64,000 nt of DNA from Sphingobacteriales bacterium (GCA_016192105.1 JACPUV010000037.1:16867-80866), one strand, 5' to 3'; counted from the first letter of the stretch, positions 45,175-54,832 are shown. A program made the numbers and translations. The notes: generated by a model not told the origin, from the letters alone.

Positions 45175-46149
45175 ATGCGATCCTACTTATTACTGCTGCT
45201 TATTGGCCTGCTGCTATTTGCATCCTGCCGGCCGGCCCGGGAATCCCGTTCAGCCAACAGGGACCGAACAGAGCTCCTGATGGAGGAAGATCCCTATAAA
45301 CTTGATTTTGCCGCGCTGAAAGAACAGAAGATCTACAGTTTTGAGGAAAGGGCCGCTATCCTGAAAGATGGCAACCGGGGATTACTGACTGCCATGTCGG
45401 GCGGATTGATTTCACTGGCCACCAACGCGGTTAAAAAAATGATCAAAAAGGACAGGAGCCGCTATACAGCCGAATATATTACCGGGCAAAAAGACCTGGT
45501 CTTCTATGACCAGTTGTCCACCCAGCATCCGTTTGACCCGGTAGGGATGAAGTTCAACGGGTTTACTTTATTACGGTTACTCCCGCAGCAGCAGGAACAG
45601 GAAGACACTGCCATGATCGCTGCATTTGAACTGGACGATACGAACCTGTATGAAATTTTAAACAACAATACTTTCCGGCTGAAATTAAATAGCCTGGAAC
45701 TGAACATCCCCAAGGCCAAACTGGAGAAAAAAGGCCCCCGCACCCTCAATATGGATATTGAGATCACGTTCAGTACTTCTTACGTGAATGAACAGGGGAT
45801 GCTGTTCGATGATGTGACGCTGGGAAAATTCTATTTATTCCTGCGGAATGCCCCGGTGGATAAAGACAGCCCGGGTTATGCGGATTATTACAGGCGGTTA
45901 AAAGGAAAACAGCTGGAAGGACGGAGTTTTATTGTGCCCCGGTCCTTTGGTTCCTATATAAAACCGGACGGCACAGTCGGAAGATCTTTCAGCCAGGGAA
46001 CTTATTCCATTGCTGTTCATGTAAAGGAAGCTTCGCGGAATTCTTTTGTCATGAAAATGCTGATGAATAACTCGGACAAACTGCTGGAAACGGCCGGCTC
46101 CAAACTGAAGAAGATCATGAGCCCGTCACCGCAGGGTTCGCGGAACTGA
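45175..46149 (+). CDS. Lipoprotein of unknown function
   Basis: 324 aa. The lipobox LLFASC places the lipidated Cys at residue 18. Not recognised. It has a charged region (RDRTELLMEEDPYKLDFAALKEQ), a hydrophobic segment (LTAMSGGLISLATNAVKKM) and a beta-rich C-terminal part (LNMDIEITFSTSYVN, RSFIVPRSFGSYI). It ends one base short of the convergent bestrophin gene. A TAacTTAG box is upstream. Confidence 0.72.
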   Translation: MRSYLLLLLIGLLLFASCRPARESRSANRDRTELLMEEDPYKLDFAALKEQKIYSFEERAAILKDGNRGLLTAMSGGLISLATNAVKKMIKKDRSRYTAEYITGQKDLVFYDQLSTQHPFDPVGMKFNGFTLLRLLPQQQEQEDTAMIAAFELDDTNLYEILNNNTFRLKLNSLELNIPKAKLEKKGPRTLNMDIEITFSTSYVNEQGMLFDDVTLGKFYLFLRNAPVDKDSPGYADYYRRLKGKQLEGRSFIVPRSFGSYIKPDGTVGRSFSQGTYSIAVHVKEASRNSFVMKMLMNNSDKLLETAGSKLKKIMSPSPQGSRN

Positions 46150-46150
46150 T

Positions 46151-47035
46151 TTACAGGAGTTCCCCTACATGCCGGTGGATGTTCTGTGCCAGGACGCCGG
46201 TCGGGATATCGTTGGAATCACCACTGAAGGGATCTTCAATTTCTTCTGCGATCAGTTCAAGGCTCGCCAGTACATAGAAAATAAAAATTACCACCGGTAC
46301 CACATAAAACCCAAGCTGGGGTGCATAACCGATCGGAAGGGTCAGAATATAGAAGAAAATAAATTTCTTGATAAATACACTGTACGAAAAGGGGATCGGG
46401 GTGTTCTTGATCCGTTCACAGGCCCCGCATACATCGGTCAGGGATTGCAATTCAGTATTCAGGAACAGCAATTGCTCGCCATTGATTTTTCCTTCCCGGC
46501 AAAGCAGTTGAATATGCCGGTGGATCAGCAGGGCCACCTGGTTCGGGATGTGCTTTTCCTTATCGATGCGCTGAAAGATAGGCCGGTGCTCCTCTTCTTC
46601 AAATAATTCGGTTCGGGTCTGTTCTTTGTGTAAATGATTGTGCAGGGCATAGGCAAAAGCTGGGATGGCCTTTCTGAAGAAGGAACGGTTCGACCGGTCA
46701 TCTTCCGGGAGCATCGTATCCAGCTTCATGGCCAGGTTCCGGCTGCTGTTTACCAGACCGCCCCATAATTTACGCCCTTCCCACCAGCGGTCATAAGCCG
46801 TATTGGTCCGGAATACCAGCAGCATGGAGATGGCAAAGCCCAGGAGGGTATGCATGACCGAAACATTTCTTATATAGCTTTTATCGGACAGTTTCCAGTA
46901 ATCCACTTCCAGCCAGGCGATCAGTCCCGCATAGACACTGATGAGGAACATCAGGGGCAACAGCTGGCGAAAAGTATCAGCCTTGTGAAAGCGGGTGATG
47001 AAACTGAACCAGTCCCTGGGGTTGTAAGAAATCAT
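46151..47035 (-). CDS. Bestrophin-family chloride channel (UPF0187)
   Basis: 294 aa from the ATG at 47035. An earlier TTG at 47053 lies within the -7 element and is unlikely. Typical features: MISYNPRDWFSFITRFHKADT, LLGFAISMLLVFRTNTAYDRWWEGRKLWG and the bestrophin C-terminal helices with SLELIAEEIEDPF. Bestrophins form pentameric anion channels in the inner membrane. Confidence 0.9.
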   Translation of the reverse strand: MISYNPRDWFSFITRFHKADTFRQLLPLMFLISVYAGLIAWLEVDYWKLSDKSYIRNVSVMHTLLGFAISMLLVFRTNTAYDRWWEGRKLWGGLVNSSRNLAMKLDTMLPEDDRSNRSFFRKAIPAFAYALHNHLHKEQTRTELFEEEEHRPIFQRIDKEKHIPNQVALLIHRHIQLLCREGKINGEQLLFLNTELQSLTDVCGACERIKNTPIPFSYSVFIKKFIFFYILTLPIGYAPQLGFYVVPVVIFIFYVLASLELIAEEIEDPFSGDSNDIPTGVLAQNIHRHVGELL

Positions 47036-47050
47036 ACCGGAATATTTCTT

Positions 47051-47058
47051 CAAAAATA
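47051..47058 (-). promoter_or_regulatory. -7 element TAttTTTG for the bestrophin gene, inside the upstream terminator tail
   Basis: TTATTTTTG directly follows the stem of the subtilase terminator on the minus strand. The last eight bases are a perfect -7 box. The bestrophin ATG is 15 bases downstream. Confidence 0.65.
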
Positions 47059-47090
47059 ACGGGCTGCAGCGGTAAACCGGTGCAGCCCGT
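47059..47090 (-). terminator. Intrinsic terminator of the subtilase gene
   Basis: ACGGGCTGCA (47059-47068) pairs with TGCAGCCCGT (47081-47090), with an inner CGG-TAAA-CCG stem-loop. On the minus strand TTATTTTT follows. Confidence 0.85.
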
Positions 47091-47116
47091 TCAGAAAAAA
47101 TTTTCAGTGTGAATGA

Positions 47117-48808
47117 TCAGCTCTTTGTTTTTGTCTTTAGCCGGGTGGTAGTTTTTTTCGGTTCAGGTTTGCGTTCTCCTTTTAGGGTAGATGCCAGTTT
47201 AACCGCATCATACGCATTGATGATCCCGCCGGATTTACACAATTCATCCAGTCCTGCCATTTCATCGGTTCCGGGATTCTTTACTTTTTCCTCCGGTTTC
47301 CGGGCAGATTTCTCAATCACCATCTTCACCTGGCGGGCGCTTAAATTCGGATAGTATTCCAGGATGAATGCGGCCAGTCCGGCTACAACCGGGGATGCCA
47401 TACTGGTTCCCTGCAGATTCTGGTAAGTGTTCCCGCCGGGAACGGTGGCATAGATCTTTACACCCGGCGCAAATACATCCACTTCCTTTTTGCCATAATT
47501 GGAAAAGTTGGCGGTAAGTCCCCCGGCTTTCGGATCGCCGCTGGCACCTACGGTAATCCAGTTTGTGGGTCTTGTACCATCCAGGAGATCCGGCGTAGGG
47601 AAATTAAAAGTGGTATCGAGGTTTTTGGCATCATTCCCTGCAGCATGTACCATCAGCACCCCCTTGCTTTCTGCATATTTAACAGCTTCATCCACCCATT
47701 TTTTTTCGGGAGAAAAGCTTTTACCAAAGCTCATATTGATCACGCGGGCCCCGTTATCCACGGCGTAACGGATCGCGAGTGCAATGTCTTTATCGTGTTC
47801 ATCTCCGTCGGGTACGGCCCGCAGCGGCATGATCCGCACATTGTCGGCAATCCCATCCATTCCTTTCCCGTTATTCCGGGCGGCCGCAATAATACCGGAT
47901 ACATGGGTGCCATGCAGGGCGGATTTATTACTGACCATCACATCATTGTTCCCGTAGAACCGGTCATTGAAATCAGTATAGTTGTCTTTAACCACATCCT
48001 GACGGTAGGCGGGAGGAGGGGTGCTGGCCGCTTCTGCCTTGCTTTCCTCCCCGGAAATATATTCCGCAAATCCATCCAGGAAATCTTCATTCGTGGTTTC
48101 CAGGGCATCATTACCGGACATCAGGCTGAAAAGGACATTCCGGGCCTTTTTAACTGCGGCCTCCTCGGGAGTGAATGCCTCCAGTTCTTTACCGGTGTAC
48201 TTGTCTTTTCCCATTGCCTTGCGCAGGACACTGTCGCTTTTTACACAATTCGCATAGGCCCTTTTCATAAAAAGAAGCTCCAGGCCGCTTTCCTTGCTGT
48301 TACCGGCCACTTCGGTTTCGGAACGTTTCCACATCTTATATTCCGCCACTTCTGCGGGAGAAAGTTCCGCTTCATTGATCTCCTTTCCGCTGTATTTGGA
48401 TTTTAAAAGGTGATAGACCCGGGCCGCTTCATAAGAATCTTTTTCCACGCTTTTCCCGTCACGGCCGCCTAAAAAATTCCAGCCATGGATATCATCCACA
48501 TACCCGTTCTTGTCATCATCAATCCCGTTTCCCGGGATCTCTTTCGGGTTTTTCCAGAGCACCGGTTTCAGGTCCTCGTGCAGGGTATCAATTCCAGAAT
48601 CAATTACCGCCACAATCACTGTATTACTTTTCAGTTTTTTTGCTTTGACAAATTTGTAGGCTTTATCAATACTGATTCCGTAAAAACCGGTGGACGCTTT
48701 GTCCAGCATATGCCATCCTTTGGGAACTTCATCTTTTTGGGAAAAGCTGCTGAGTGATAGTAGGGCCAGGAAGAAAAAAAGACAGGTACGTTTCACTAAT
48801 AACATCAT
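47117..48808 (-). CDS. Exported subtilisin-like serine peptidase (S8) with large insert
   Basis: 563 aa. A signal peptide (to about residue 24, LSSFSQ) precedes the S8 domain. The triad is Asp70 (AVIDSGID), His302 (GTHVSG) and Ser469 (GTSMASP), with AAGN at 389-392. The Asp-to-His spacing of about 230 residues, against roughly 35-40 in subtilisin, reflects a charged helical insert around 120-295. It is a secreted or periplasmic protease with unknown targets. It has no recognisable secretion-tag C-terminal domain. It is followed by a terminator that leads directly into the bestrophin promoter. Confidence 0.9.
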   Translation of the reverse strand: MMLLVKRTCLFFFLALLSLSSFSQKDEVPKGWHMLDKASTGFYGISIDKAYKFVKAKKLKSNTVIVAVIDSGIDTLHEDLKPVLWKNPKEIPGNGIDDDKNGYVDDIHGWNFLGGRDGKSVEKDSYEAARVYHLLKSKYSGKEINEAELSPAEVAEYKMWKRSETEVAGNSKESGLELLFMKRAYANCVKSDSVLRKAMGKDKYTGKELEAFTPEEAAVKKARNVLFSLMSGNDALETTNEDFLDGFAEYISGEESKAEAASTPPPAYRQDVVKDNYTDFNDRFYGNNDVMVSNKSALHGTHVSGIIAAARNNGKGMDGIADNVRIMPLRAVPDGDEHDKDIALAIRYAVDNGARVINMSFGKSFSPEKKWVDEAVKYAESKGVLMVHAAGNDAKNLDTTFNFPTPDLLDGTRPTNWITVGASGDPKAGGLTANFSNYGKKEVDVFAPGVKIYATVPGGNTYQNLQGTSMASPVVAGLAAFILEYYPNLSARQVKMVIEKSARKPEEKVKNPGTDEMAGLDELCKSGGIINAYDAVKLASTLKGERKPEPKKTTTRLKTKTKS

Positions 48809-48880
48809 TGGTCAGATTTTATATTACAAATATCATAAAGGCATAAAAATAATGATTACCATTCATACATTTTACATAAA

Positions 48881-48906
48881 TAAAGCCCCGGGTCAGCGGG
48901 GCTTTA
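48881..48906 (-). terminator. Intrinsic terminator of the OmpA/TSP3 gene
   Basis: TAAAGCCCCG (48881-48890) pairs with CGGGGCTTTA (48897-48906), loop GGTCAG. TTTATGT follows on the minus strand. It lies 26 bases beyond the gene's stop. Confidence 0.8.
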
Positions 48907-48931
48907 GCATTTTTTTGGGAGTTCCGGGGGC

Positions 48932-50347
48932 CTAATTACTCAGTTTCAGTTCAACCCTCCTGTTCAGGGCTTTATCAGCCGGGGTTTTCCCGCTGTTAAG
49001 CGGCTGGGTGGGACCAAAGCCTTTGGCCTCCAGGCGGGAAGCATCAATTCCTTTTTTCACCAGGTAGGCTTTTACATTCGCGGCCCTTTCCTTGGAAAGC
49101 TGCATATTGGCTTCGAAGATACCGTCACCACTGGTATGCCCTTCAATGGATAAGTGGAGTTCCGGGTTATCGGCCAGGATTTTTGCAACCTCATCCAGTA
49201 CGGTTAAGGACTGGGGCAGGAGCACCGCTTCCGCAGATTTAAACTGGATCCGCTTGGCAGCATAATTCACTTTTTCCACGATCTCTTTTTTGATTTCCTC
49301 CGGCGGGCATCCATTTCTTTCCTTTGTTCCTTTTACAGACGGGCATTTATCTTCTTCATCATTCACCCCGTCATTATCCGTATCCGGAACCGGGCAGCCT
49401 GCATACCGGATCATTCCAAACTGGTCGGGACATTTATCCGCTTCATCATTAATGCCGTCTTTATCCGTATCCGGCACCGGGCAGCCATTGTATTTAACCA
49501 GGCCCGCCACATCCGGACATTTATCTGTTTTATCCTCGATTCCGTCCGCATCTTTATCCGGACAACCATTGGTGGCTGCCGTGCCGGCTTCTTCGGGGCA
49601 ACTGTCTTTATCATCCGGGATGCCGTCTTTGTCGTTGTCTTTTACCTTTTTTTCAATCTTTTCCCCTTTACCGAGGAATACACCGAGGGTTCCGCCGAAC
49701 ACCTGGTGACGGAAACTGCCTTCGTACGAAGGTGATTCGTAGAAATCATTCAACCCGTGACTGTAATTCGCCGTGATAAAAAAACCACGAAACTCCACAC
49801 CTATAAGACCATTTACCCCGTAATTATAGGTCCTGTACTGGCCGGACTGGTTGCCAACGGACAGATCATTGTTTTCCTCCGAAACCACCACGCCATTTTC
49901 CTGTTCCGTTTGTGAGGTTTCTTTCCCGCTGTAGAAAAAGGAGCCATAGGGGCCACCCCCGATAATGAATTTTGTTTTCTTCCCGAACTTCAGCACCAGG
50001 TTCAGGGGTATATCCACATAATTGATATACTGGGTGCTTTTCTGGCTGACTGTAGTACCCACAGGTGGTTCAAACACCTGGGAATACTTACGCCCTTTAT
50101 TATAAAAAAGCACACCCGGCTGGAAAAATAAACTGGACCTGGGAGAAAAAGGAATATCGGCCACAAAACCGGTATGGAAACCGATCCGGCCCTGATAATG
50201 GTCTTTGATATCATTCCAGTTTGGGAGATTATTTTCTTCGATGACCCGGGACTGGTGTCCACCGGCTACAATGGCTACCCTGATCTGGGCAGACGGGATC
50301 GCTCCGTATCCAAGCAGGAGGAGTAAGAAAGCGGCAATCTTTCTCAT
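48932..50347 (-). CDS. OmpA-family protein with beta-barrel and TSP type-3 repeats
   Basis: 471 aa from the ATG at 50347, chosen for the signal MRKIAAFLLLLLGYG. A PorT/OmpW-like beta-barrel (about 22-230) is followed by calcium-binding thrombospondin type-3 repeats (four or five D-x-D-x-D-G-x-x-D-x-x-D-x-C-P units, such as DTDKDGINDEADKCP). A C-terminal OmpA peptidoglycan-binding domain (about 350-471) has IEGHTSGDG and GFGPTQPLNSG. It links outer membrane and cell wall, and Ca2+ probably stiffens the linker. Confidence 0.93.
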   Translation of the reverse strand: MRKIAAFLLLLLGYGAIPSAQIRVAIVAGGHQSRVIEENNLPNWNDIKDHYQGRIGFHTGFVADIPFSPRSSLFFQPGVLFYNKGRKYSQVFEPPVGTTVSQKSTQYINYVDIPLNLVLKFGKKTKFIIGGGPYGSFFYSGKETSQTEQENGVVVSEENNDLSVGNQSGQYRTYNYGVNGLIGVEFRGFFITANYSHGLNDFYESPSYEGSFRHQVFGGTLGVFLGKGEKIEKKVKDNDKDGIPDDKDSCPEEAGTAATNGCPDKDADGIEDKTDKCPDVAGLVKYNGCPVPDTDKDGINDEADKCPDQFGMIRYAGCPVPDTDNDGVNDEEDKCPSVKGTKERNGCPPEEIKKEIVEKVNYAAKRIQFKSAEAVLLPQSLTVLDEVAKILADNPELHLSIEGHTSGDGIFEANMQLSKERAANVKAYLVKKGIDASRLEAKGFGPTQPLNSGKTPADKALNRRVELKLSN

Positions 50348-50396
50348 AGGCGTTGATTGAAGAATAAATGGGTTTATTTGCAAAAGTCAATAAAAA

Positions 50397-50422
50397 AACC
50401 GGTATATCATAATATGCCGGTT
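50397..50422 (-). terminator. Intrinsic terminator of the aldehyde dehydrogenase gene
   Basis: AACCGG...CCGGTT forms an 11-bp stem with one G-T pair and loop CATA. On the minus strand seven T follow. It separates the dehydrogenase gene from the OmpA gene. Confidence 0.8.
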
Positions 50423-50454
50423 ATCAATTCTTTCAACAGGTGTGAAGAGTGGCT

Positions 50455-51978
50455 TTACAAGTCAAAACGAATTCCCTGTGCCAGGGGGAGTGACTGGCTG
50501 TAATTAATGGTATTGGTCTGCCGGCGCATATAGGCTTTCCAGGCATCGCTGCCACTTTCCCTGCCGCCACCGGTTTCTTTTTCCCCGCCAAAAGCACCTC
50601 CGATCTCCGCGCCGCTCGTACCAATATTTACATTCGCAATACCGCAATCGCTTCCTCCATGCGAAAGAAATTGTTCAGCCTCCCGTAAATTCAGGGTCAT
50701 AATCGCAGAGGACAAGCCCTGCGGCACTTCATTTTGAATTGCAATTGCTTCCTCTATTGTTTTATATTTCAGGAGGTAGAGTATGGGTGCAAAAGTTTCA
50801 TGTTGTACGATCCGTAGCCCGGGTTCCGCCTCCGCGATACAGGGCTTTACATAACAGCCGCTTTCATAACCCGGGCCGGATAGCACAGCGCCTTCAACGA
50901 TAAACCGGCCGCCTTCTTTTTTACACTGTTCAATGGCGTCGGTGTACAGCTGCACTGCGGCCTTATCGATCAGGGGCCCTACATGGTTTTGCTGATCCAG
51001 CGGATCGCCGATACGCAATTGCTGGTAGGCCGCAATCAGTTTTTTCTTTACTGTTTCATAAACATCTTCCTGGATGATCAGCCTTCGTGTACTGGTACAC
51101 CGTTGCCCGGCTGTACCAACGGCACCAAATAAAGCCCCGAGTATAGCAATATCCAGGTCGGCTTCTCTGGAAATAATGATGGCATTGTTCCCGCCCAGTT
51201 CCAGTAAAGACCGGCCCAACCGGGCTGCTACAGCAGTCCCCACCGCTTTACCCATCCGGGTGGAACCCGTGGCCGATACCAGGGGTATGCGGGTATCCGC
51301 AGCCATCCATTCACCCACTTCGCGGCCCCCGATCACCAGGCCGGAAACTCCTTCCGGTATATTATTCTCCCGGAATACACCTGCAATGATGTGCTGGCAG
51401 GCGATCGCGCAGAGCGGTACTTTTTCCGAAGGCTTCCATACACATACATCACCGCAGACCCAGGCCAGCATACTGTTCCAGCTCCATACCGCCACCGGGA
51501 AATTGAACGCGGAAATAATCCCGGTAATGCCCAGCGGGTGGTATTGTTCGTACATCCGGTGACCGGGACGCTCACTGTGCATGGTAAAGCCATGCAACTG
51601 GCGGGAAAGGCCAACCGCGAAATCACAGATATCGATCATCTCCTGTACTTCTCCATAACCTTCCTGCAGGCTTTTTCCCATTTCGTACGAGACCAGTTTA
51701 CCGAGGGGCTCTTTGTATCTGCGCAATGCTTCACCGACCTGCCTGACAATCTCGCCACGCCTGGGCGCGGGAACCAGCCGCCAGGTCATAAACGCTTCTT
51801 CCGCCTTCCGGATCACTGTTTCATAACTGTCTTTATCCGCAGTGGTTACAGACGCGATCTTTTTCCCGTCAACAGGTGAGCAGGAGTCAATGATTTCTCC
51901 CGTAGCAGCGATCCACCGGGTCCCGGTACTGACGCCCTGGTTCGCTGATCCGATCTGTAAGGTCTTCAGAAAATCCAT
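50455..51978 (-). CDS. ALDH7-type aldehyde dehydrogenase (aminoadipate-semialdehyde dehydrogenase-like)
   Basis: 507 aa. Catalytic Cys294 (GQRCTSTRR) and general base Glu260 (LLELGGNNA) are present, with the NAD loop GSTRMGKAVG. The C-terminal stretch GTSGAEIGGAFGGEKETGGG followed by RESGSDAWK is characteristic of the antiquitin/ALDH7A1 branch. That branch oxidises alpha-aminoadipate semialdehyde (lysine breakdown) or related aldehydes. No other lysine-catabolism gene is adjacent, so the substrate assignment is tentative. It has its own -7 box. Confidence 0.9.
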   Translation of the reverse strand: MDFLKTLQIGSANQGVSTGTRWIAATGEIIDSCSPVDGKKIASVTTADKDSYETVIRKAEEAFMTWRLVPAPRRGEIVRQVGEALRRYKEPLGKLVSYEMGKSLQEGYGEVQEMIDICDFAVGLSRQLHGFTMHSERPGHRMYEQYHPLGITGIISAFNFPVAVWSWNSMLAWVCGDVCVWKPSEKVPLCAIACQHIIAGVFRENNIPEGVSGLVIGGREVGEWMAADTRIPLVSATGSTRMGKAVGTAVAARLGRSLLELGGNNAIIISREADLDIAILGALFGAVGTAGQRCTSTRRLIIQEDVYETVKKKLIAAYQQLRIGDPLDQQNHVGPLIDKAAVQLYTDAIEQCKKEGGRFIVEGAVLSGPGYESGCYVKPCIAEAEPGLRIVQHETFAPILYLLKYKTIEEAIAIQNEVPQGLSSAIMTLNLREAEQFLSHGGSDCGIANVNIGTSGAEIGGAFGGEKETGGGRESGSDAWKAYMRRQTNTINYSQSLPLAQGIRFDL

Positions 51979-51992
51979 ATAATTAATTAAGA

Positions 51993-53909
51993 CTACAAAG
52001 TTATTTCAATTCCGCCTGATAACCATCGGCCGGGCATCGCGGATCCCAGGAGGTCGCTGTACTTTTTATTGAACAGGTTATCGGCCTGAAAAAATATTTT
52101 TCCTTGGTCACCCGGAAACCGGTAGGCGGCCCGGGCATTCAATACCGTATAGGAACCTGTTAAAACAGCATTCAGTGCGGCATCTTTTTGTTCATTCCGG
52201 TATTTGTAAACACCCGTGAGGGAAAGAGTAAAAGAGCGTATGGTCATTGCCGTGGAAAAATTCAGCAGGAACCGCGCATGGGATGAAATATACAGGGAGG
52301 GAACCGGGTCATTGTTCTTTGAATCCAGCCAGGTCAGACCCGCCATTGCCAGTAACTGGCTGTGCTTCCCGGTATTTTCATGGTAGATAAGGTCCAGTTC
52401 CAGGCCGCTGGTACGGATCTGTTCCGTATTACGGGCCAGGGCATAGGTACCGGTGGGAACCAGGTTCTCTTTGCGGGGCATATCCGCATAGGCAGTATTG
52501 GCCCAGTCGATCAGGTTGCGGTAATCCCGGTAAAATAAACTGCCGCTAACCCGGAACCGGGTAGAGAAATAATAGTCAGCCCCCGCTTCCGCATTCCAGG
52601 AATGTTCTGCGTCCAGTGCGGGATTGCCGATACGGCCGCTGGTCACCAGGGTCTTGTTGTAATTATTATACCGTTCGGTAAAATCAGCATCCCTGAATGA
52701 TCTGCCCGCTGCTGCCCGCAGTGTCAGCCGGGAAGGGCTCCAGGCCATATTGACCTGTGGCACCAGCACCCAGCCGTAATTTTCATCGTAGTCGAGGCGC
52801 AGACTTTCATTGATATAAAATGACCCGCCGGGCTTATGGCGGAAAATGCCATAGAATGCACCGTGCCACAGTGCATGGTTTCCCCGGTCATTGGATTTAA
52901 TTTCTTTCCGGGTGGCCTGGGTGCCGAAAGTAAAGCCGGTTTGCTTATTGATCTCTCCTGTATAATAAACCTGCGCCGTATAAAAATTGGTATGGTTGTC
53001 GTTTGGTGCAGCAGCCGGGCGGAACCCGTACTGGTCCCGGAGTTTTTTATATGCAGCATCCAGTTGCAACTGACCTTTCGGGTATTTCTTCTGTAACCCC
53101 GCCTGTATCCAGCCACTGTTTACTTTCTCGCGGGCGGTATCACTGGTAAAACTGGTATAATAGTTCTGTGCATTGAATGTTCTGAAATCGGCTGCTGCCC
53201 GGATACTAAGCCGCCAGCTACCGGTCAATAACCTGGAATAGGAAAGGTTGGCAGTATGCAGGTGAAAAAAGCTGCGCGTTCCCCGCAGGGCCTGTCCCCC
53301 GGCATTATTGGACAGCAGACCACCACTGATTTGGTTTTTTTTATCTGACCAGCGAAAATACCCGTCCGCATTGAAGAGCCCGTATTCACCCGCCACGACC
53401 CGGGAACGGTATTCATTCTTAAATAGTTTACCGGAAAACGTTTTGGTGATAATATTCACCACCCCGCCCACGGCTTCGGAACCCCAGATGGCGGAAGCCG
53501 CCCCCTTTAAGATTTCCACACGGTCAATTTCAGAAGGATGAACCGGTATATACATATTGAAGTGACCTGTCAGCGGGTCATTCAGTTTGACCCCATCAAT
53601 AATCACCAGCACCTGCTGAAAAGTACCGCCCCGGACCGTGATATCACTTTGCGAACCCTGCGGGCCTCTTTGCTGTACTTCGATTCCCGGCAGGTAACGA
53701 AGCAACTCATCCACGGAATGCACCGGTAATGCGGAAAAAACAGCTCCTTTTACGGAAAGAATATTCCGCCCGCTTTCCTTCTGCAGCTGAACGGCCTGGG
53801 TGGCCGTTACGGTTATATTGCTGAGCAACTGCGAACTGTCCTGCGCCGGTACCCGGTAAGAAATAAGGGATACTGCAAGCTGCAGCAGGAGCGCTGTGTA
53901 ATATTTCAT
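51993..53909 (-). CDS. TonB-dependent outer-membrane receptor (BtuB-like architecture)
   Basis: 638 aa from the ATG at 53909 (signal peptide MKYYTALLLQLAVSLISYRV, to about residue 23). A near TonB-box N-terminus (NITVTAT) precedes the plug domain: VDELLRYLPGIEVQQRGPQG, DITVRGGTFQQVLVIIDGVKLND and the end ILKGAASAIWGSEAVGGVVN. A 22-strand barrel follows. The C-terminus is GGIEITL. It lacks the carboxypeptidase-like domain of SusC proteins. Architecture resembles cobalamin receptor BtuB, but no B12 genes or riboswitch are adjacent, so the substrate is open. Confidence 0.92.
   Translation of the reverse strand: MKYYTALLLQLAVSLISYRVPAQDSSQLLSNITVTATQAVQLQKESGRNILSVKGAVFSALPVHSVDELLRYLPGIEVQQRGPQGSQSDITVRGGTFQQVLVIIDGVKLNDPLTGHFNMYIPVHPSEIDRVEILKGAASAIWGSEAVGGVVNIITKTFSGKLFKNEYRSRVVAGEYGLFNADGYFRWSDKKNQISGGLLSNNAGGQALRGTRSFFHLHTANLSYSRLLTGSWRLSIRAAADFRTFNAQNYYTSFTSDTAREKVNSGWIQAGLQKKYPKGQLQLDAAYKKLRDQYGFRPAAAPNDNHTNFYTAQVYYTGEINKQTGFTFGTQATRKEIKSNDRGNHALWHGAFYGIFRHKPGGSFYINESLRLDYDENYGWVLVPQVNMAWSPSRLTLRAAAGRSFRDADFTERYNNYNKTLVTSGRIGNPALDAEHSWNAEAGADYYFSTRFRVSGSLFYRDYRNLIDWANTAYADMPRKENLVPTGTYALARNTEQIRTSGLELDLIYHENTGKHSQLLAMAGLTWLDSKNNDPVPSLYISSHARFLLNFSTAMTIRSFTLSLTGVYKYRNEQKDAALNAVLTGSYTVLNARAAYRFPGDQGKIFFQADNLFNKKYSDLLGSAMPGRWLSGGIEITL
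51996..52003 (-). promoter_or_regulatory. -7 element TAacTTTG for the aldehyde dehydrogenase gene
   Basis: CAAAGTTA on the + strand is TAACTTTG on the minus strand, 17 bases before the ATG. It overlaps the end of the upstream TonB-receptor gene. Confidence 0.6.
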
Positions 53910-53924
53910 TCGTTGGTTTTGCCG

Positions 53925-53932
53925 CAAAAATA
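53925..53932 (-). promoter_or_regulatory. -7 element TAttTTTG for the TonB receptor gene
   Basis: CAAAAATA on the + strand is TATTTTTG on the minus strand, 15 bases before the chosen ATG. It excludes the in-frame start at 53927. Confidence 0.65.
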
Positions 53933-53991
53933 GGGGAGGCCCTGTAAACCGTCATTTACCCTCAGCGGGTATGACAGAACCATTACAAAAA

Positions 53992-54807
53992 TCAGTATTG
54001 TTCCTGTGGATTGGGGAAGTCACCCGATTTTACATCCCGGATATACTGCTGTACCGCCTGGGTGGCCTGTTCATGGATATTGAGGTATTGCCGCAAGAAC
54101 CGGGGTTTGAATTCAGTATTGATGCCCAGCATATCGTGCATAACCAGCACCTGCCCGTCACACCCATTCCCGGCGCCGATACCAATTGTGGGAATAGCCA
54201 GTTTAGCTGATACTTCAGCGGCCAGTCCCGCCGGAATCTTTTCCAGTACCACGGCAAAACAACCGGCATCCTGTAGTAAGAGGGCATCCTTTCTTAGTTT
54301 AACCGCTTCTTTCTCCTCTTTTGCCCTGACCTCATAGGTTCCGAATTTATAGATGGATTGGGGAATCAGCCCCAGGTGACCCATCACCGGGATACCGGCC
54401 GATACGATCTTTTTTATGGAGTCGGTCACTTCCTCGCCGCCTTCCATTTTTACCGCATGTGCACCGGTTTCTTTCATGATGCGGACCGCGGAAGCAAGCG
54501 CTATTTCTGAATTCGACTGGTAAGAACCAAAGGGCATATCCACCACCACGAAGCAGCGTTCAATACCCCGGATCACGGAGGAAGCATGGTAGATCATCTG
54601 GTCCAGTGTGATGGGGAGCGTGGTCTCATGCCCGGCCATCACATTGGAGGCGGAATCTCCAACGAGTATCACCTCCACGCCGGCGCCGTCAAGGATCCGG
54701 GCAAATGAATAATCATAAGCTGTCAGCATGGAAATTTTCTCACCCGCTGCTTTCATCTTTTGCAACGTATGGGTGGTTACCCGCTTTACTTCTTTATTTA
54801 CTGACAT
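53992..54807 (-). CDS. panB: 3-methyl-2-oxobutanoate hydroxymethyltransferase
   Basis: 271 aa. Motifs: [48 protein letters not shown] and [17 protein letters not shown] are all typical of PanB. It transfers a hydroxymethyl group to 2-oxoisovalerate, the first step of pantothenate synthesis. It follows ppx by 25 bases and may share the ppk-ppx transcript. panC is about 4.6 kb away (59443-60294) in a separate unit. Confidence 0.97.
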   Translation of the reverse strand: MSVNKEVKRVTTHTLQKMKAAGEKISMLTAYDYSFARILDGAGVEVILVGDSASNVMAGHETTLPITLDQMIYHASSVIRGIERCFVVVDMPFGSYQSNSEIALASAVRIMKETGAHAVKMEGGEEVTDSIKKIVSAGIPVMGHLGLIPQSIYKFGTYEVRAKEEKEAVKLRKDALLLQDAGCFAVVLEKIPAGLAAEVSAKLAIPTIGIGAGNGCDGQVLVMHDMLGINTEFKPRFLRQYLNIHEQATQAVQQYIRDVKSGDFPNPQEQY

Positions 54808-54832
54808 AGCAGAACATTAAAAGTGATAAGAG

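Noticed and set aside
53910..53991. Possible cobalamin riboswitch before the BtuB-like receptor
   Set aside because: Only about 80 bases separate it from panB and no B12-box-like structure is visible. The receptor has a simple promoter instead.
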